A stretch of 64,000 nt of DNA from an uncultured Clostridia bacterium. Its GTDB lineage: Bacteria > Bacillota > Clostridia > Christensenellales > Aristaeellaceae. This document shows positions 1-9,028 of the stretch, piece after piece. The DNA lies in assembly GCA_947565865.1 (NCBI GenBank), contig CANOHT010000011.1, forward strand, positions 1 through 64,000. The letters run 5' to 3'. Under the pieces are notes generated by a model. That model was not told the DNA's origin, ran no database searches, and worked only from the letters and a program-made list of their open reading frames with translations. Positions within the stretch are counted from its first letter, which is position 1; the number at the start of each line of letters is the position of its first letter. Position numbers and translations under genes: made by a program.

Positions 1-172
1 ATCGGCCCTCAGACTCCCCTTTTCGCTGGCGCGAGCGTTCCTGCTTTAGGGAATCAACCGTCAGGTTTCGCTTTGCTCCCTGACTGCGCGAGGGGGGAAC
101 GGTTGGGGGCCTTGCCCCCATACCCTCGCCTGAGGGCCATCGGCCCTCAGACTCCCCTTTTCGCTGGCGCGA
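1..172. repeat. Palindrome-rich intergenic element with a 34-bp direct repeat
   Basis: Positions 1-34 recur exactly at 139-172. Between and around the copies are small inverted repeats: GTCAGG/CCTGAC (60-65 and 79-84), TGGGGGC/GCCCCCA (104-110 and 114-120, loop CTT) and TGAGGGCC/GGCCCTCA (131-138 and 142-149, loop ATC). The element lies just beyond the 3' end of the Nfn pair. It has no T-run typical of an intrinsic terminator, so I call it a repeat element. It may extend off the left edge. No gene is seen in it. Confidence 0.6.
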
Positions 173-178
173 TGTGCT

Positions 179-1573
179 TTAACGCGCTTTTTCCTTCAAA
201 TAGGTATCAATAGCGCTGGCGGCGGTTTTGCCCGCGCCCATGGCCAGAATAACCGTGGCCGCGCCTGTCACCGCGTCGCCGCCGGCGTATACGCCTTCGC
301 GGGAGGTCAGGCCCGTATCCTCCTCCACAATGATGCCGCCCCACTTCTGGGTCTCCAGGCCCTTGGTGGTGGTCTTAATCAGCGGATTGGGGGAGGTGCC
401 CAGGGCCATGATGACGCAGTCCATCTCCATGTCGAAGTCGCTGCCCTCCACCGCCACGGGACGGCGGCGCCCGGAGGCGTCAGGCTCTCCCAGGGCCATT
501 TCCTGACAGCGGATAGCGCTGACCCAGCCCTGGTCATTGCCCGCGATGGACACGGGGTTAGTCAGGAATTTGAAGACAATTCCCTCCTCCATGGCATGCT
601 CCACCTCTTCCCGACGGGCGGGGAGCTCCGCCTCCGTGCGGCGGTACACCACGGTGACCTCCGCGCCCAGCCGCTTGGCGCAGCGGGCCGCGTCCATGGC
701 CACGTTGCCGCCGCCCACCACGGCCACCTTCTTCGCGGGCTGAATGGGCGTGCTGCTGTCGGGGGTATAGGCCTTCATCAGGTTGATGCGGGTGAGGAAC
801 TCGTTGGCGGAATATACGCCCTTGAGGTTCTCGCCGGGGATATTCATGAACTTGGGCAGACCCGCGCCGGAGCCGATGAACACTGCCTCAAAGCCGTACT
901 CCTGCATCAGCTCGTCAATGGTGATGGTGCGGCCCACCACCACATTGGTTTCCACCTTCACGCCCAGGTCGATCAGCGTGTCGATTTCCTTCTGCACGAT
1001 GGCCTTGGGCAGGCGGAATTCGGGAATGCCGTAAACCAGCACGCCGCCCGCCAGATGCAGGGCCTCATACACCGTCACGTCATAGCCCAGCTTGGCCAGG
1101 TCGCCCGCGCAGGTCAGACCGGAAGGCCCGGAGCCAATGACCGCCACCTTATGGCCGTTGGCCGCGGGCTTCTCCGGCTTATCGGTGGCATGGGCCATGT
1201 GCCAGTCCGCCACAAAGCGTTCCAAGCGGCCGATACCCACGGGCTCGCCCTTGATGCCCCGGACGCACTTGCCCTCGCACTGGGTCTCCTGCGGACAGAC
1301 GCGGCCGCACACCGCGGGCAGACTGGACGACCGCGCAATGATCTGATAAGCCTCCTCAAAGCGACCCTCGCTGACCGCCTTGATGAATTCGGGGATATGT
1401 ACCCGCACAGGGCAGCCGGAGACGCAGGGCTTGTGCTTGCAGTTCAGGCAGCGCTTGGCCTCGTCAATAGCCATCTCCTCCGTGTAGCCCAGCGCTACCT
1501 CGCTGAAATTGCGGTTGCGCACCTGGGCCTCTTGAGAGGGCATGGGGTTTTTCACAAGGGACATGTTCGGCAT
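179..1573 (-). CDS. nfnB: NADP-binding flavoprotein subunit of NfnAB-type transhydrogenase (GltA/SudA-like)
   Basis: This 464-residue flavoprotein belongs to the glutamate synthase small-subunit superfamily. The N-terminal region has two cysteine clusters (CLNCKHKPCVSGCP and CGRVCPQETQCEGKC) that in this family hold two [4Fe-4S] clusters. Two dinucleotide folds follow (VIGSGPSGL for FAD, VVGGGNVAMD for NADPH), and the C-terminal YAGGDAVTGAATV binds FAD. It lies 32 nt downstream of an FNR-like subunit, which is the arrangement of NfnAB (NADH-dependent reduced ferredoxin:NADP oxidoreductase) and of SudAB sulfide dehydrogenase. The absence of a glutamate synthase large subunit nearby favours Nfn. 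The chosen ATG follows GGGAG at 10 nt. Cytoplasmic; role inferred as balancing NADH, NADPH and ferredoxin. Confidence 0.88.
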   Translation of the reverse strand: MPNMSLVKNPMPSQEAQVRNRNFSEVALGYTEEMAIDEAKRCLNCKHKPCVSGCPVRVHIPEFIKAVSEGRFEEAYQIIARSSSLPAVCGRVCPQETQCEGKCVRGIKGEPVGIGRLERFVADWHMAHATDKPEKPAANGHKVAVIGSGPSGLTCAGDLAKLGYDVTVYEALHLAGGVLVYGIPEFRLPKAIVQKEIDTLIDLGVKVETNVVVGRTITIDELMQEYGFEAVFIGSGAGLPKFMNIPGENLKGVYSANEFLTRINLMKAYTPDSSTPIQPAKKVAVVGGGNVAMDAARCAKRLGAEVTVVYRRTEAELPARREEVEHAMEEGIVFKFLTNPVSIAGNDQGWVSAIRCQEMALGEPDASGRRRPVAVEGSDFDMEMDCVIMALGTSPNPLIKTTTKGLETQKWGGIIVEEDTGLTSREGVYAGGDAVTGAATVILAMGAGKTAASAIDTYLKEKAR

Positions 1574-1605
1574 CAGTATTCAACTCCCGTCAGTAATTCG
1601 GTCGG

Positions 1606-2451
1606 TCAGGCGCGGTCGGCAGCCTTGAAGAGGTTGCAGGTAGCTTCATGGGCATGGCGCTCGAAGTCGCGGTAAGTGGCGCTGCGGGCAATGGCTTCGT
1701 CGAAGTCGATAAGATGGCCGTCGAATTCCGGGCCATCCACGCAGGCGAACATGGTCTTGCCGCCCACGGTCAGCCGGCAGCCGCCGCACATGCCCGTGCC
1801 GTCGATCATAATGGGATTCATGCTGGCAATGGTCTTCACGCCGAATTCCTTGGTCAGCTTGCACACAAACTTCATCATCGGCAGCGGGCCGATGGTGATG
1901 ACCTCGTCATATTCCTCGCCGGACTCGATCAGCTTGCGCAGGGCGTCGGTAACCAGGCCCTTCTCGCCCCAGGAGCCATCGTCGCTCATCCGAATCAGCT
2001 TGGTGGCATTGGCGGCGAACTCATCCTCCAGGATGACCAGATCCTTCGTGCGGAAGCCCACGATGGCGTGAACCTCCGTCCCCTGCTGAAAGAGCTTCTT
2101 CGCCACGGGGAACGCGATGGCACAGCCCACGCCGCCGCCCACCACGGCTACCTTCTTCAGGCCCTCGGTGTGGGTCGCCCGGCCCAGGGGGCCGACAAAA
2201 TCATGGATCATGTCGCCTTCATTCAGGTGGTTAAGCTTTTCAGTGGACGCGCCCACCACCTGAAAAATAATGGTGACAGTGCCCTTCTCCCGGTCATAGT
2301 CCGCTACCGTCAGCGGGATGCGTTCACCCTCGGCATCCACCCGCAGGATGATGAACTGTCCAGGCTCCGCCTTGCGGGCCACCAGCGGTGCATCCACCTC
2401 CATCAGCGTGACGGTAGGATTCAGCGACTGCTTCCTAACGATCTTGTTCAC
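1606..2451 (-). CDS. nfnA: FNR-like NAD/FAD subunit of NfnAB-type transhydrogenase
   Basis: This protein of 281 residues resembles the sulfide/dihydroorotate dehydrogenase-like FAD/NAD-binding family. An FAD-binding barrel (GQFIILRV, RIPLTVAD) is followed by an NAD-binding domain (VVGGGVGCAIAFPVAKKL). A C-terminal [2Fe-2S] loop has the pattern DGTGMCGGCRLTV followed by FACVDGPEFDGH. I start it at GTG 2451, not at the upstream in-frame codon, because GGAGGT lies 6 nt before it (complement of 2458-2463). It precedes nfnB in one transcript. In NfnAB this subunit takes electrons from NADH while the partner reduces NADP with ferredoxin. SudB is the alternative name. Confidence 0.87.
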   Translation of the reverse strand: MNKIVRKQSLNPTVTLMEVDAPLVARKAEPGQFIILRVDAEGERIPLTVADYDREKGTVTIIFQVVGASTEKLNHLNEGDMIHDFVGPLGRATHTEGLKKVAVVGGGVGCAIAFPVAKKLFQQGTEVHAIVGFRTKDLVILEDEFAANATKLIRMSDDGSWGEKGLVTDALRKLIESGEEYDEVITIGPLPMMKFVCKLTKEFGVKTIASMNPIMIDGTGMCGGCRLTVGGKTMFACVDGPEFDGHLIDFDEAIARSATYRDFERHAHEATCNLFKAADRA

Positions 2452-2501
2452 GGCTGTACCTCCTCGATCAGCGGGCGGCGCTTTCCGCCCGTTCAAATAC
2501 G

Positions 2502-2538
2502 GAAAAACGGCAGCTGGCGCGTCTTTGTCAGCTGCCGT
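2502..2538 (-). terminator. Intrinsic terminator or attenuator upstream of nfnA
   Basis: A perfect 10-bp stem, ACGGCAGCTG with CAGCTGCCGT (2507-2516 and 2529-2538), is followed on the minus strand by TTTTT. It lies about 170 bp past the epimerase stop and about 50 bp before the nfnA start. It may end the sugar operon or control read-through into nfnAB. Confidence 0.7.
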
Positions 2539-2623
2539 AACATAGTTTACTTCATCACAAGAAATAAGTCAACCGGGGAAAGCCTGGGAGTACACAGGAA
2601 AGACGGAATTTCGCCTGCGCAGG

Positions 2624-2717
2624 AGCGCTGAAGCCCTGAACGGCAGCCAAAGCAACACGGCTTTCCTCAGGGGATCGGACAAACGCCTTCGCTGCTTTGG
2701 CGATATGCTTCAGCGCT
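2624..2717. repeat. Nested inverted repeat spanning the 3' end of araD
   Basis: Two concentric perfect inverted repeats occur: an outer 11-bp pair (2624-2634 with 2707-2717) and an inner 9-bp pair (GCCAAAGCA 2646-2654 with TGCTTTGGC 2693-2701). The right outer arm covers the stop codon region of the epimerase gene. There is no adjacent T-run, so this looks like an RNA structure rather than a terminator. Confidence 0.5.
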
Positions 2718-3405
2718 GACCGTAATAAGCGTCGGGGCCATGCTTGCGCATAAAGTGCTTGTCCAGCACATGCTGAGGAGCGGGAGCGGCGTCAGGCCTG
2801 ACCATGCGGGTCAGCAGCGCCATCCGCGCCACCTCCTCCAGCACCACCGCATGATAGACCGCCTGCGCCGGGCTTTTGCCCCAGGTGAAGGGGCCATGGC
2901 TAAAGCAGATCACCCCGGGGACGTGCACAGGGTCTACCCCTCGCTCCCGGAAGGTCTCCACAATTACCTTGCCCGTGTTCTTCTCGTAGTCCTCATCCAG
3001 CTCTGTCTGACTTAGATGCCGGGCGCAGGGGATGGGGCCGTAAAAGTAGTCCGCGTGGGTGGTGCCATAGGCCGGGATGTCTTCTCCCGCCTGAGCCCAG
3101 CCCACCGCATAGGGACTGTGGGTATGAACAATACCCCCCAGGGCTGGGAAGGCCTTGTACAGCTCCAGATGCGTCTTGGTATCGGAGGAGGGATTCAGCT
3201 TCCCCTCCACTACCTCGCCCTGCAGGTTCAACACCACCAGCTGCTCCGGGGTCAGCGCATCATATTCCACGCCGGAGGGCTTGATGATTACCAGCCCCCG
3301 TTCGCGGTCGATGCCGGATACGTTGCCCCAGGTGTAGGTCACCAGGCCCCGCCGGGGCAGCTCCATGTTGGCCTCGTAAACGGCCTGCCTGAGTTCCTTC
3401 AGCAT
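2710..3405 (-). CDS. araD: L-ribulose-5-phosphate 4-epimerase (AraD family, class II aldolase fold)
   Basis: The 231-residue protein matches AraD in length and content: TWGNVSG near the start, the metal motif [12 protein letters not shown], then GTTHADYF and a later HGPFTWG. In this family histidines from these motifs hold a zinc ion that supports retro-aldol interconversion of L-ribulose 5-phosphate and D-xylulose 5-phosphate in the cytoplasm. I use ATG 3405, preceded by AGGGG, over an upstream GTG that directly abuts the kinase stop. The gene is 15 nt downstream of the kinase and surely co-transcribed. Related ulaF/sgbE-type epimerases act on other pentoses, so the exact sugar is inferred. 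Confidence 0.88.
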   Translation of the reverse strand: MLKELRQAVYEANMELPRRGLVTYTWGNVSGIDRERGLVIIKPSGVEYDALTPEQLVVLNLQGEVVEGKLNPSSDTKTHLELYKAFPALGGIVHTHSPYAVGWAQAGEDIPAYGTTHADYFYGPIPCARHLSQTELDEDYEKNTGKVIVETFRERGVDPVHVPGVICFSHGPFTWGKSPAQAVYHAVVLEEVARMALLTRMVRPDAAPAPQHVLDKHFMRKHGPDAYYGQR

Positions 3406-3420
3406 ACGTCCGCCCCTCAC

Positions 3421-5010
3421 TCACTTGATATGCTCAATCGCGGCCCGCTCCGCCGTCAGCGCCTGGCAAAACCGCTCCGTATAAGCTTGGAAGCCCGCCA
3501 CATCCGCCGGATCGGGTTCCTCGCGGCTGCCCTTGGACGACGCGAACACCTCCGCCGTCAAGTACTCCTCCAGCGTCTGACCTTCCTTACGGTTCACACG
3601 ATAGGCCGCCAGCAGCGCCATGCCCCAGGGGCCGCCCTCTCCCGCCGTCTCCATGACGGAAACAGGCGTGTTCAGCGCCGCCGCCAGAATGCGCTGCCCC
3701 ACCACCGGGGTCTTGAAATAGCCGCCGTGACCCAGCAGCGCGTCAATGCGCACCTGCTCCCGGAAGAGGATGTCCATACCAATCTTCAGGCTGGTCATGG
3801 CGCCGCAGACCAGGCTTCGGGCCATATTCGGGAAGGTGAAGGCGCTGTCCGGCGTCCGCACCAGCATAGGCCGGCCTTCATCCAGGCCCACCACTGGTTC
3901 GCCGGAAAAAAGCGCCACATTCGTCACGCCGCCGCAGTCCTTCTCTCCCTTGAGAGCGGAGGTGAACAGCGCGGTGTACACATCGTTCATGCTCACAGGC
4001 AGCCCCGCCGCCTCAGCAAAGCCCTTGAGCATCCCGGCATAGGCGTTGATGTCGCTGGTGCAGTTGTTGCAATGCACCATGGCCACCGGCTTGCCCGTGG
4101 GCGTCGTCACCATATCGATCTCGGGGTAGACCCGGCTCAGGGGCTTTTCCAGTACCACCATGGCAAACACGGAGGTGCCCGCAGACACGTTGCCTGTGCG
4201 CACCGCCACGGAGTTGGTGGCCGCCATGCCCGTGCCCGCGTCGCCTTCCGGCGGGCAGGCGGGCGTCCCCGCCTCCAGCCTGCCCGAGGGATCCAGCAGC
4301 CTGGCGCCCTCCTGCGTGATGCAGCCCGCGTCCTCGCCGGCGTTCGCTACCTGGGGCAGGATGTCCCGCAGGCGCCAGCAATAGCCGCGCTGAGCCACCA
4401 GGCCGTCCACCAGCTCGATCATCCGCTGGTCATAATCCACCCGCTGGCTGTCGATGGGGAACATGCCGCTGGCCTCGCCCACACCTAGCACCTTTCGGCC
4501 CGTCAGCTGCCAGTGGATATATCCCGCCAGCGTTGTCAGGTGAGCGATGTCCCTCACATGCTCCTCGCCGTTCAGCATGGCCTGCTCCAGATGAGCGATG
4601 GACCAGCGCTGAGGGATATTGAAGCCCAGCAGCTCCGTCAGCTCCTCCGCGGCCTGGCCGGTGCAGGTGTTGCGCCAGGTGCGGAAGGCCGCCAGCTGCC
4701 TGCCCTGGGCGTCAAAAGGCAGATAGCCGTGCATCATGGCCGACACACCGAAGGCCTTCAGGCGCGTTAGCGGCAGACCATAACAAGCCTGGACATCCGC
4801 CGCAAGCTTAGCGTAAGCATCCTGAACGCCCGCCCAGACATCCTCCAGGCGATAGGTCCACAGGCCGTTTTCCAGTCGGTTTTCCCATGTATGGTCTCCA
4901 GAGGCGATGGGCGCGTGATCCTCGTCAATCAGCACCGCCTTGATGCGGGTAGAGCCCAGCTCAATGCCCAATACGGCCCGGCCTTCCCGAATGATCTTCG
5001 CAGCGTCCAT
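3421..5010 (-). CDS. FGGY-family carbohydrate kinase, probably a ribulokinase or xylulokinase
   Basis: This 529-residue protein opens with the ATP-binding phosphate motif [16 protein letters not shown]. It has the FGGY fold hallmarks [11 protein letters not shown], a threonine/asparagine-rich [11 protein letters not shown] and a second-domain [14 protein letters not shown]. It is coupled to the AraD-type epimerase, so it most likely phosphorylates L-ribulose or a related ketopentose. No isomerase (araA) or pentose transporter is next to it. I start at the ATG at 5010 ([10 protein letters not shown]) because the conserved domain begins about a dozen residues later; upstream in-frame sequence looks non-coding. 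The ribosome site is weak. The substrate is not determined by sequence alone. Confidence 0.82.
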   Translation of the reverse strand: MDAAKIIREGRAVLGIELGSTRIKAVLIDEDHAPIASGDHTWENRLENGLWTYRLEDVWAGVQDAYAKLAADVQACYGLPLTRLKAFGVSAMMHGYLPFDAQGRQLAAFRTWRNTCTGQAAEELTELLGFNIPQRWSIAHLEQAMLNGEEHVRDIAHLTTLAGYIHWQLTGRKVLGVGEASGMFPIDSQRVDYDQRMIELVDGLVAQRGYCWRLRDILPQVANAGEDAGCITQEGARLLDPSGRLEAGTPACPPEGDAGTGMAATNSVAVRTGNVSAGTSVFAMVVLEKPLSRVYPEIDMVTTPTGKPVAMVHCNNCTSDINAYAGMLKGFAEAAGLPVSMNDVYTALFTSALKGEKDCGGVTNVALFSGEPVVGLDEGRPMLVRTPDSAFTFPNMARSLVCGAMTSLKIGMDILFREQVRIDALLGHGGYFKTPVVGQRILAAALNTPVSVMETAGEGGPWGMALLAAYRVNRKEGQTLEEYLTAEVFASSKGSREEPDPADVAGFQAYTERFCQALTAERAAIEHIK

Positions 5011-5130
5011 TGATGCACCAGCTTTCTTCTCAGTCAGCCCACGAATGCGGGCCCAGATGGGATTTATCCGTAGGTTCTTTCGACATGCTTCCGCGCAATC
5101 CCTGCTGGAAGGCGCTTTTGGGCTCAAATG

Positions 5131-5172
5131 TATAAAAGCCGGAGCGAAGTGTCATGTTTCCTTCGCTCCGGC
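5131..5172 (-). terminator. Intrinsic terminator of the DUF3899 gene
   Basis: A perfect 12-bp stem (GCCGGAGCGAAG 5138-5149 with CTTCGCTCCGGC 5161-5172) is followed on the minus strand by TTTTATA. It starts 5 bp after the stop at 5177. Confidence 0.85.
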
Positions 5173-5176
5173 TCCG

Positions 5177-5587
5177 TCATCCGTGATAATACAGCATGAG
5201 ACACGCCACAGACAGGGCGATGCACGCCAGGCCCGTGATCAAAATGGCCCACAGAGGCTTTTTGCGCTTGGCGTCCCGCTCCAGCTTGTAGTCGAAATAG
5301 CTGACATGATCCTCCGGCCTGCGCAGCAGGGAAAACAGCACCAGCAAGCTGTGGAAGGCGTAACCGAACACGTCAAAGAAGCCTGTTCCCGCGATCAGCG
5401 TCAGCCCGCCGACGCCCGTGAAGATCAGTCCGCTGAAGAAGAAGCCGTCGCTGAGGTAGCGGCAGTTCAGCGCAAAGGACGCCGTCAGGTCGGCCCCGCG
5501 ATAACGCGCCACACCCAGGCTGACGGCCAGGGCCAGAACGGCGCACACGCCATAGCCCAGGGCGCGCCTTCGTGCGGTATCAGTCAT
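5177..5587 (-). CDS. Small membrane protein, DUF3899-like
   Basis: A 136-residue protein of unknown function. It shows an N-terminal membrane segment (VCAVLALAVSLGVA), a second around SGLIFTGVGGLTLI and a third at the C-terminus (LWAILITGLACIALSVACLM). The segment GTGFFDVFGYAFHSL resembles the GFFD..Y.FR signature of DUF3899, after which a charged cytoplasmic loop (KLERDAKRKK) precedes the last helix. The ATG at 5587 is set by GAAAGGAG about 8 nt upstream. It stands alone between its own terminator and that of the opp operon. No function is proposed. Confidence 0.72.
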   Translation of the reverse strand: MTDTARRRALGYGVCAVLALAVSLGVARYRGADLTASFALNCRYLSDGFFFSGLIFTGVGGLTLIAGTGFFDVFGYAFHSLLVLFSLLRRPEDHVSYFDYKLERDAKRKKPLWAILITGLACIALSVACLMLYYHG

Positions 5588-5645
5588 GATAAGGCTCCTT
5601 TCTCCCGGGGACTCCACCCCGTTTCATCAGCGCTTCAGCCTCAAA

Positions 5646-5685
5646 ATCAACTTGCGGCCACGGTACCTGTCCCTGTGGCCGCAAG
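5646..5685 (-). terminator. Intrinsic terminator of the opp operon
   Basis: A perfect 11-bp stem (CTTGCGGCCAC 5651-5661 with GTGGCCGCAAG 5675-5685) is followed on the minus strand by TTGATTTTGA. It begins 18 bp after the oppF stop codon. Confidence 0.75.
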
Positions 5686-5702
5686 CTCAGATCCATGCCT
5701 TA

Positions 5703-6881
5703 TTACAGACCGAGTTCCTTTTGGTATGCCTCAAATTCCGCCTGATTGCACTGCACGAAATGGCCCGGGGACACCTCCCGCAGCGTAGGCTGCTCCTTGG
5801 AATAGTCGTGGACGGACAGCGGATCATACTTAATGCGCTGGCGCTTCTTTTCGTACATGGGGTCAGGCAGGGGGATGGCGGACAGCAGCGACTTCGTATA
5901 AGGATGGAGCGGATGCGCGAACAGCTCGTCGGAGGTCGCCAGCTCCACCAGCTTGCCGAAGTACATCACACCGATGCGATCAGAGAAGTACTTGACCACA
6001 GACAAATCATGTGCCACGAACATGATGGTCAGGCCCAAGCGATGGCGCAGCTCGTTGAGCAGATTGATGACCTGCGCCTGAATGGACACGTCCAGGGCGG
6101 ACACAGGCTCGTCTGCGATGATAAGCTCGGGGTTCATGACCACGGCCCGGGCCACGCCGATGCGCTGCCGCTGTCCGCCGGAGAACTCATGAGGATAGCG
6201 GCCCGCATGCTCCCGCACCAGGCCCACCATTTCCAGAACGCTGTACACCTTTTCGTCAATGACCTGCTTATCCTTTTCCCCACGGATGACCAGACCCTCT
6301 GCGATGGTCTCATAGACCGTCATGCGGGGATCCAGAGAAGCGATGGGGTCCTGGAAGATCATCTGAATCTGCGTCATGAAGCGCTGTTTCCTGGCAATGC
6401 GCTTTTCATAGGCGTACTGCTCCTTCAGCTTCTGCAGCTCATCGCCCTTGGCAGCGGCCAGCAGCGGCTGGAACTTTTTATCCACCTCTTCCGCCACCAG
6501 GTTGGCGTACAGCTTATCGCAGTTCTTGTGATCGTGAATCGCCGCTTTCATCCGAACCCGCTGATCCGCAATGAAGCTTTTCAGCTCAGCCTTTCGAACG
6601 GGATCAGCCGTTTTCATTTCCGCCCGGGCCTTGGCGATGGCCTTTTTGTAGGAAAGAGTACCCGCGGCAATCCGCTTGCCCTTGAAGAAAATGTTGCCGG
6701 AGGTGATGTCATACAGCTTGATGATGGAGCGGCCCGTGGTTGTCTTGCCGCAGCCGCTCTCGCCTACCAGGCCGAAGACCTCGCCCTTTTTGATGTCAAA
6801 GGATACGTCGTCCACTGCCTTGTTGGTCTTGAAATACTGGCACAAATGCTCGACGCGCAGCAAAACCTCCTGTTCAGGCAT
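5703..6881 (-). CDS. oppF: Oligopeptide ABC importer ATPase OppF with an inserted helical segment
   Basis: This cytoplasmic ATPase of 392 residues powers peptide uptake with OppD. The ABC core is intact: Walker A GESGCGKTT (about 40-48), Q-loop IFQDP (about 175-179), signature SGGQRQR (about 234), Walker B LIIADEP (about 253-259) and the switch histidine in VAHDL (about 291). The OppF C-terminal extension LREVSPGHFVQC is present. Unusually, about 95 lysine- and alanine-rich residues (roughly 72-168) sit between the first beta-sheet and the Q-loop, making it about 70 residues longer than typical OppF (about 320). It overlaps the end of oppD by 8 nt and is last in the operon. Confidence 0.9.
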   Translation of the reverse strand: MPEQEVLLRVEHLCQYFKTNKAVDDVSFDIKKGEVFGLVGESGCGKTTTGRSIIKLYDITSGNIFFKGKRIAAGTLSYKKAIAKARAEMKTADPVRKAELKSFIADQRVRMKAAIHDHKNCDKLYANLVAEEVDKKFQPLLAAAKGDELQKLKEQYAYEKRIARKQRFMTQIQMIFQDPIASLDPRMTVYETIAEGLVIRGEKDKQVIDEKVYSVLEMVGLVREHAGRYPHEFSGGQRQRIGVARAVVMNPELIIADEPVSALDVSIQAQVINLLNELRHRLGLTIMFVAHDLSVVKYFSDRIGVMYFGKLVELATSDELFAHPLHPYTKSLLSAIPLPDPMYEKKRQRIKYDPLSVHDYSKEQPTLREVSPGHFVQCNQAEFEAYQKELGL

Positions 6882-9027
6882 GGGCTTCTTCCTCCATTCT
6901 GGCCTTCATCTTGGTGATGCGCTCCATCACCATCTTGGGCGGCTCCACCTTGGGGGCGTTGGGATGCAGCAGCCAGGTAGCCGCCCAGTGGGTATCCGTG
7001 ATGGGGAAGGGCGGAGGCTGCATCTCGAAGTCGATCTTCATGGCATAGCGGTTGCGGTCGGCAAAGGCGTCGCCCTTGGGGGGATAAATCATGTTCGGCG
7101 GCGTACCGGGGATGGCTTCCAGCTTGTCCTTGCTGTCCAGGTCGGGCATGGAGGACAGCAGCGCCCAGGTATAGGGATGGGCCGGTGCGTAGAAGATTTC
7201 CTCGCTGGCGCCATACTCGACGATCTTGCCCGCGTACATCACCGCGATGCGGTCAGCCATGTTCGCCACCACGCCCAGGTCATGGGTAATGAAGATGATG
7301 GACAGGTTGCGCTCCCGCTTGAGCTTGTTGATGAGTTCCAGAATCTGCGCCTGAATGGTCACGTCCAGCGCGGTGGTGGGCTCGTCGCAGATGAGGATGT
7401 CGGGGTTGGCCGCCAGGGCGATGGCAATGACAATGCGCTGGCGCATGCCGCCCGAGAATTCAAAGGGATACTGGCGATAGCGCTTCCGAGGTTCGGAAAT
7501 GCCGACCTCCTCCATGAGCTTCAGGGCCTTGTTCTTCGCGGCCCGCTTGCTGATCCGGAAGGCCATGCCCGCCGCGTTCTCCTGCAGGTAAGCGATGACA
7601 CGATCCGTCTTGAGCTTCTTGTTTTCGGAGGGCTCCGCGGCGTTGCGAGCCTCGTAGTGCTCCTTCAGCCGCTCCATCAGGCTCAGCATATTCTGCTTCA
7701 CCAGTTCCAGATCAATGGTGGAGGGCGCGGCGACCTTCCATTCCTTGCCGCGCTTGGCCTTGGCCTCGGAACGCCTCAGCTGCTTCTGGTACTTGGCCTC
7801 CTTGCGGCTGTTGGTGCGTACACCCAGGCCGTAGCGCTCCAGGAAGGCCTTCATGCTGCCGGCAAAGGTACAGGCGGCGCTGTCCTTCACAATATCAATG
7901 GGATCAATGGACTCCGTCACCTGCTTCATCAGCTCCGCGGCGGTGGGCTTGAAGGCGTCCACATTGCCCTCCCGAAGCTGCGTGATGGCCTTGTCCAGGG
8001 CCGTGATAACCTGCTGACGCTTCGCCAGATAGTTTTCGTCCGACCGGGCGATGCCTTGCGTCGCCACAGTCTCAAAATCCTCCAGGAAGCGCTCCTTCAG
8101 CTGCTTGTTGTAGAAGGCATTCTGCTCCGCCACGGTTGTTCCGGGCGCCTCCGCGCCGCCGTCCACCATATGGTAGCCCAAAGCGAAGAAGTCCGGCTTC
8201 GTCTTGTCCACTGCCTCCTGCAAAATGACGCGAATCTTACTCAGCCTGGCCTGGGCCTGGCTGTAATCGCCCGAACGCTGCTGGGCGGAAATACCGCTCA
8301 TCAGACCGCTCACCTGCGCGGTCAGCTCACCGGCACGATCCTCCGCCACCACATAAGGATTCAGGGCGTGGCTGGAGAATTCCTTGATCTCCCGAAGGCT
8401 GGAGGTATCCTTGAAGGCGTTCTTCTCCATCAGGAACATGACATGTTCCACCTCAACCAGCGCTTCCTGCGCTGCCTCATAGGCCAGGTTGTAGGCGTGC
8501 TCCAGCGCGATGTGCTTCTGCTCGATCCGCCGGAAGAGCTCGCACTTGTGCTTGATCTCCTCCGCCTTTTCTGGCACGGCGTCCTTCATGTACTTTTCCA
8601 GCAGGGCCAGCTTCGTCTGGTAGTTGACCTTGCAGGAGCGCTGGCGGGCCTTGCCCTTGAGCAGCATCGCTTCCGTCAGCTGCTTGCCGATGCGCATGAT
8701 GGGGTTCAGGCTGGACAGGGGGTCCTGGAAGATCATGGCCACCTTATCGCCGCGCAGGCGGTAGAAGTCGTCCTCGCTGATCTTCAGCAGGTCCTGGCCG
8801 TCGTAGAGAATCTCGCCGCCCTCCACAATGGCGTTGTCCGCCAGGATGCCCAGAATGGCCTTGCTGGTCACGCTCTTGCCGGAGCCGCTTTCACCCACGA
8901 TGGCCAGGGTCTCGCCCTTATGCAGGTCGAAGCTGATGTTGCGCACGGCCTGCACCTTGCCGCCGTTGGTGCGGAAGGATACCTGCAGGTTGCGCACCTG
9001 CAATTTCTTTTCCAACTTTTTATCCAT
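6874..9027 (-). CDS. oppD: Oligopeptide ABC importer ATPase OppD with a ~370-residue insertion
   Basis: The product is 717 residues against about 330 for ordinary OppD. Walker A (GESGSGKS, about 45-52) and Q-loop (MIFQDP) lie in the first 105 residues. The signature FSGGMRQR, Walker B ILICDEP and switch ITHDL are near residues 524-580. Between them about 370 mostly helical, charged residues are inserted (roughly 126-498). The C-terminal OppD tail is recognisable ([15 protein letters not shown]), but the cysteines that bind an iron-sulfur cluster in related DppD/OppD proteins are replaced ([12 protein letters not shown]). I choose ATG 9027, preceded by GAGAGG and 1 nt after the oppC stop, over GTG 9039. 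Confidence 0.9.
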   Translation of the reverse strand: MDKKLEKKLQVRNLQVSFRTNGGKVQAVRNISFDLHKGETLAIVGESGSGKSVTSKAILGILADNAIVEGGEILYDGQDLLKISEDDFYRLRGDKVAMIFQDPLSSLNPIMRIGKQLTEAMLLKGKARQRSCKVNYQTKLALLEKYMKDAVPEKAEEIKHKCELFRRIEQKHIALEHAYNLAYEAAQEALVEVEHVMFLMEKNAFKDTSSLREIKEFSSHALNPYVVAEDRAGELTAQVSGLMSGISAQQRSGDYSQAQARLSKIRVILQEAVDKTKPDFFALGYHMVDGGAEAPGTTVAEQNAFYNKQLKERFLEDFETVATQGIARSDENYLAKRQQVITALDKAITQLREGNVDAFKPTAAELMKQVTESIDPIDIVKDSAACTFAGSMKAFLERYGLGVRTNSRKEAKYQKQLRRSEAKAKRGKEWKVAAPSTIDLELVKQNMLSLMERLKEHYEARNAAEPSENKKLKTDRVIAYLQENAAGMAFRISKRAAKNKALKLMEEVGISEPRKRYRQYPFEFSGGMRQRIVIAIALAANPDILICDEPTTALDVTIQAQILELINKLKRERNLSIIFITHDLGVVANMADRIAVMYAGKIVEYGASEEIFYAPAHPYTWALLSSMPDLDSKDKLEAIPGTPPNMIYPPKGDAFADRNRYAMKIDFEMQPPPFPITDTHWAATWLLHPNAPKVEPPKMVMERITKMKARMEEEAHA

Positions 9028-9028
9028 C

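Noticed and set aside
131..149. Terminator for nfnB
   Set aside because: The stem is perfect but no T-run follows on the minus strand, so it is described as part of a repeat element instead.
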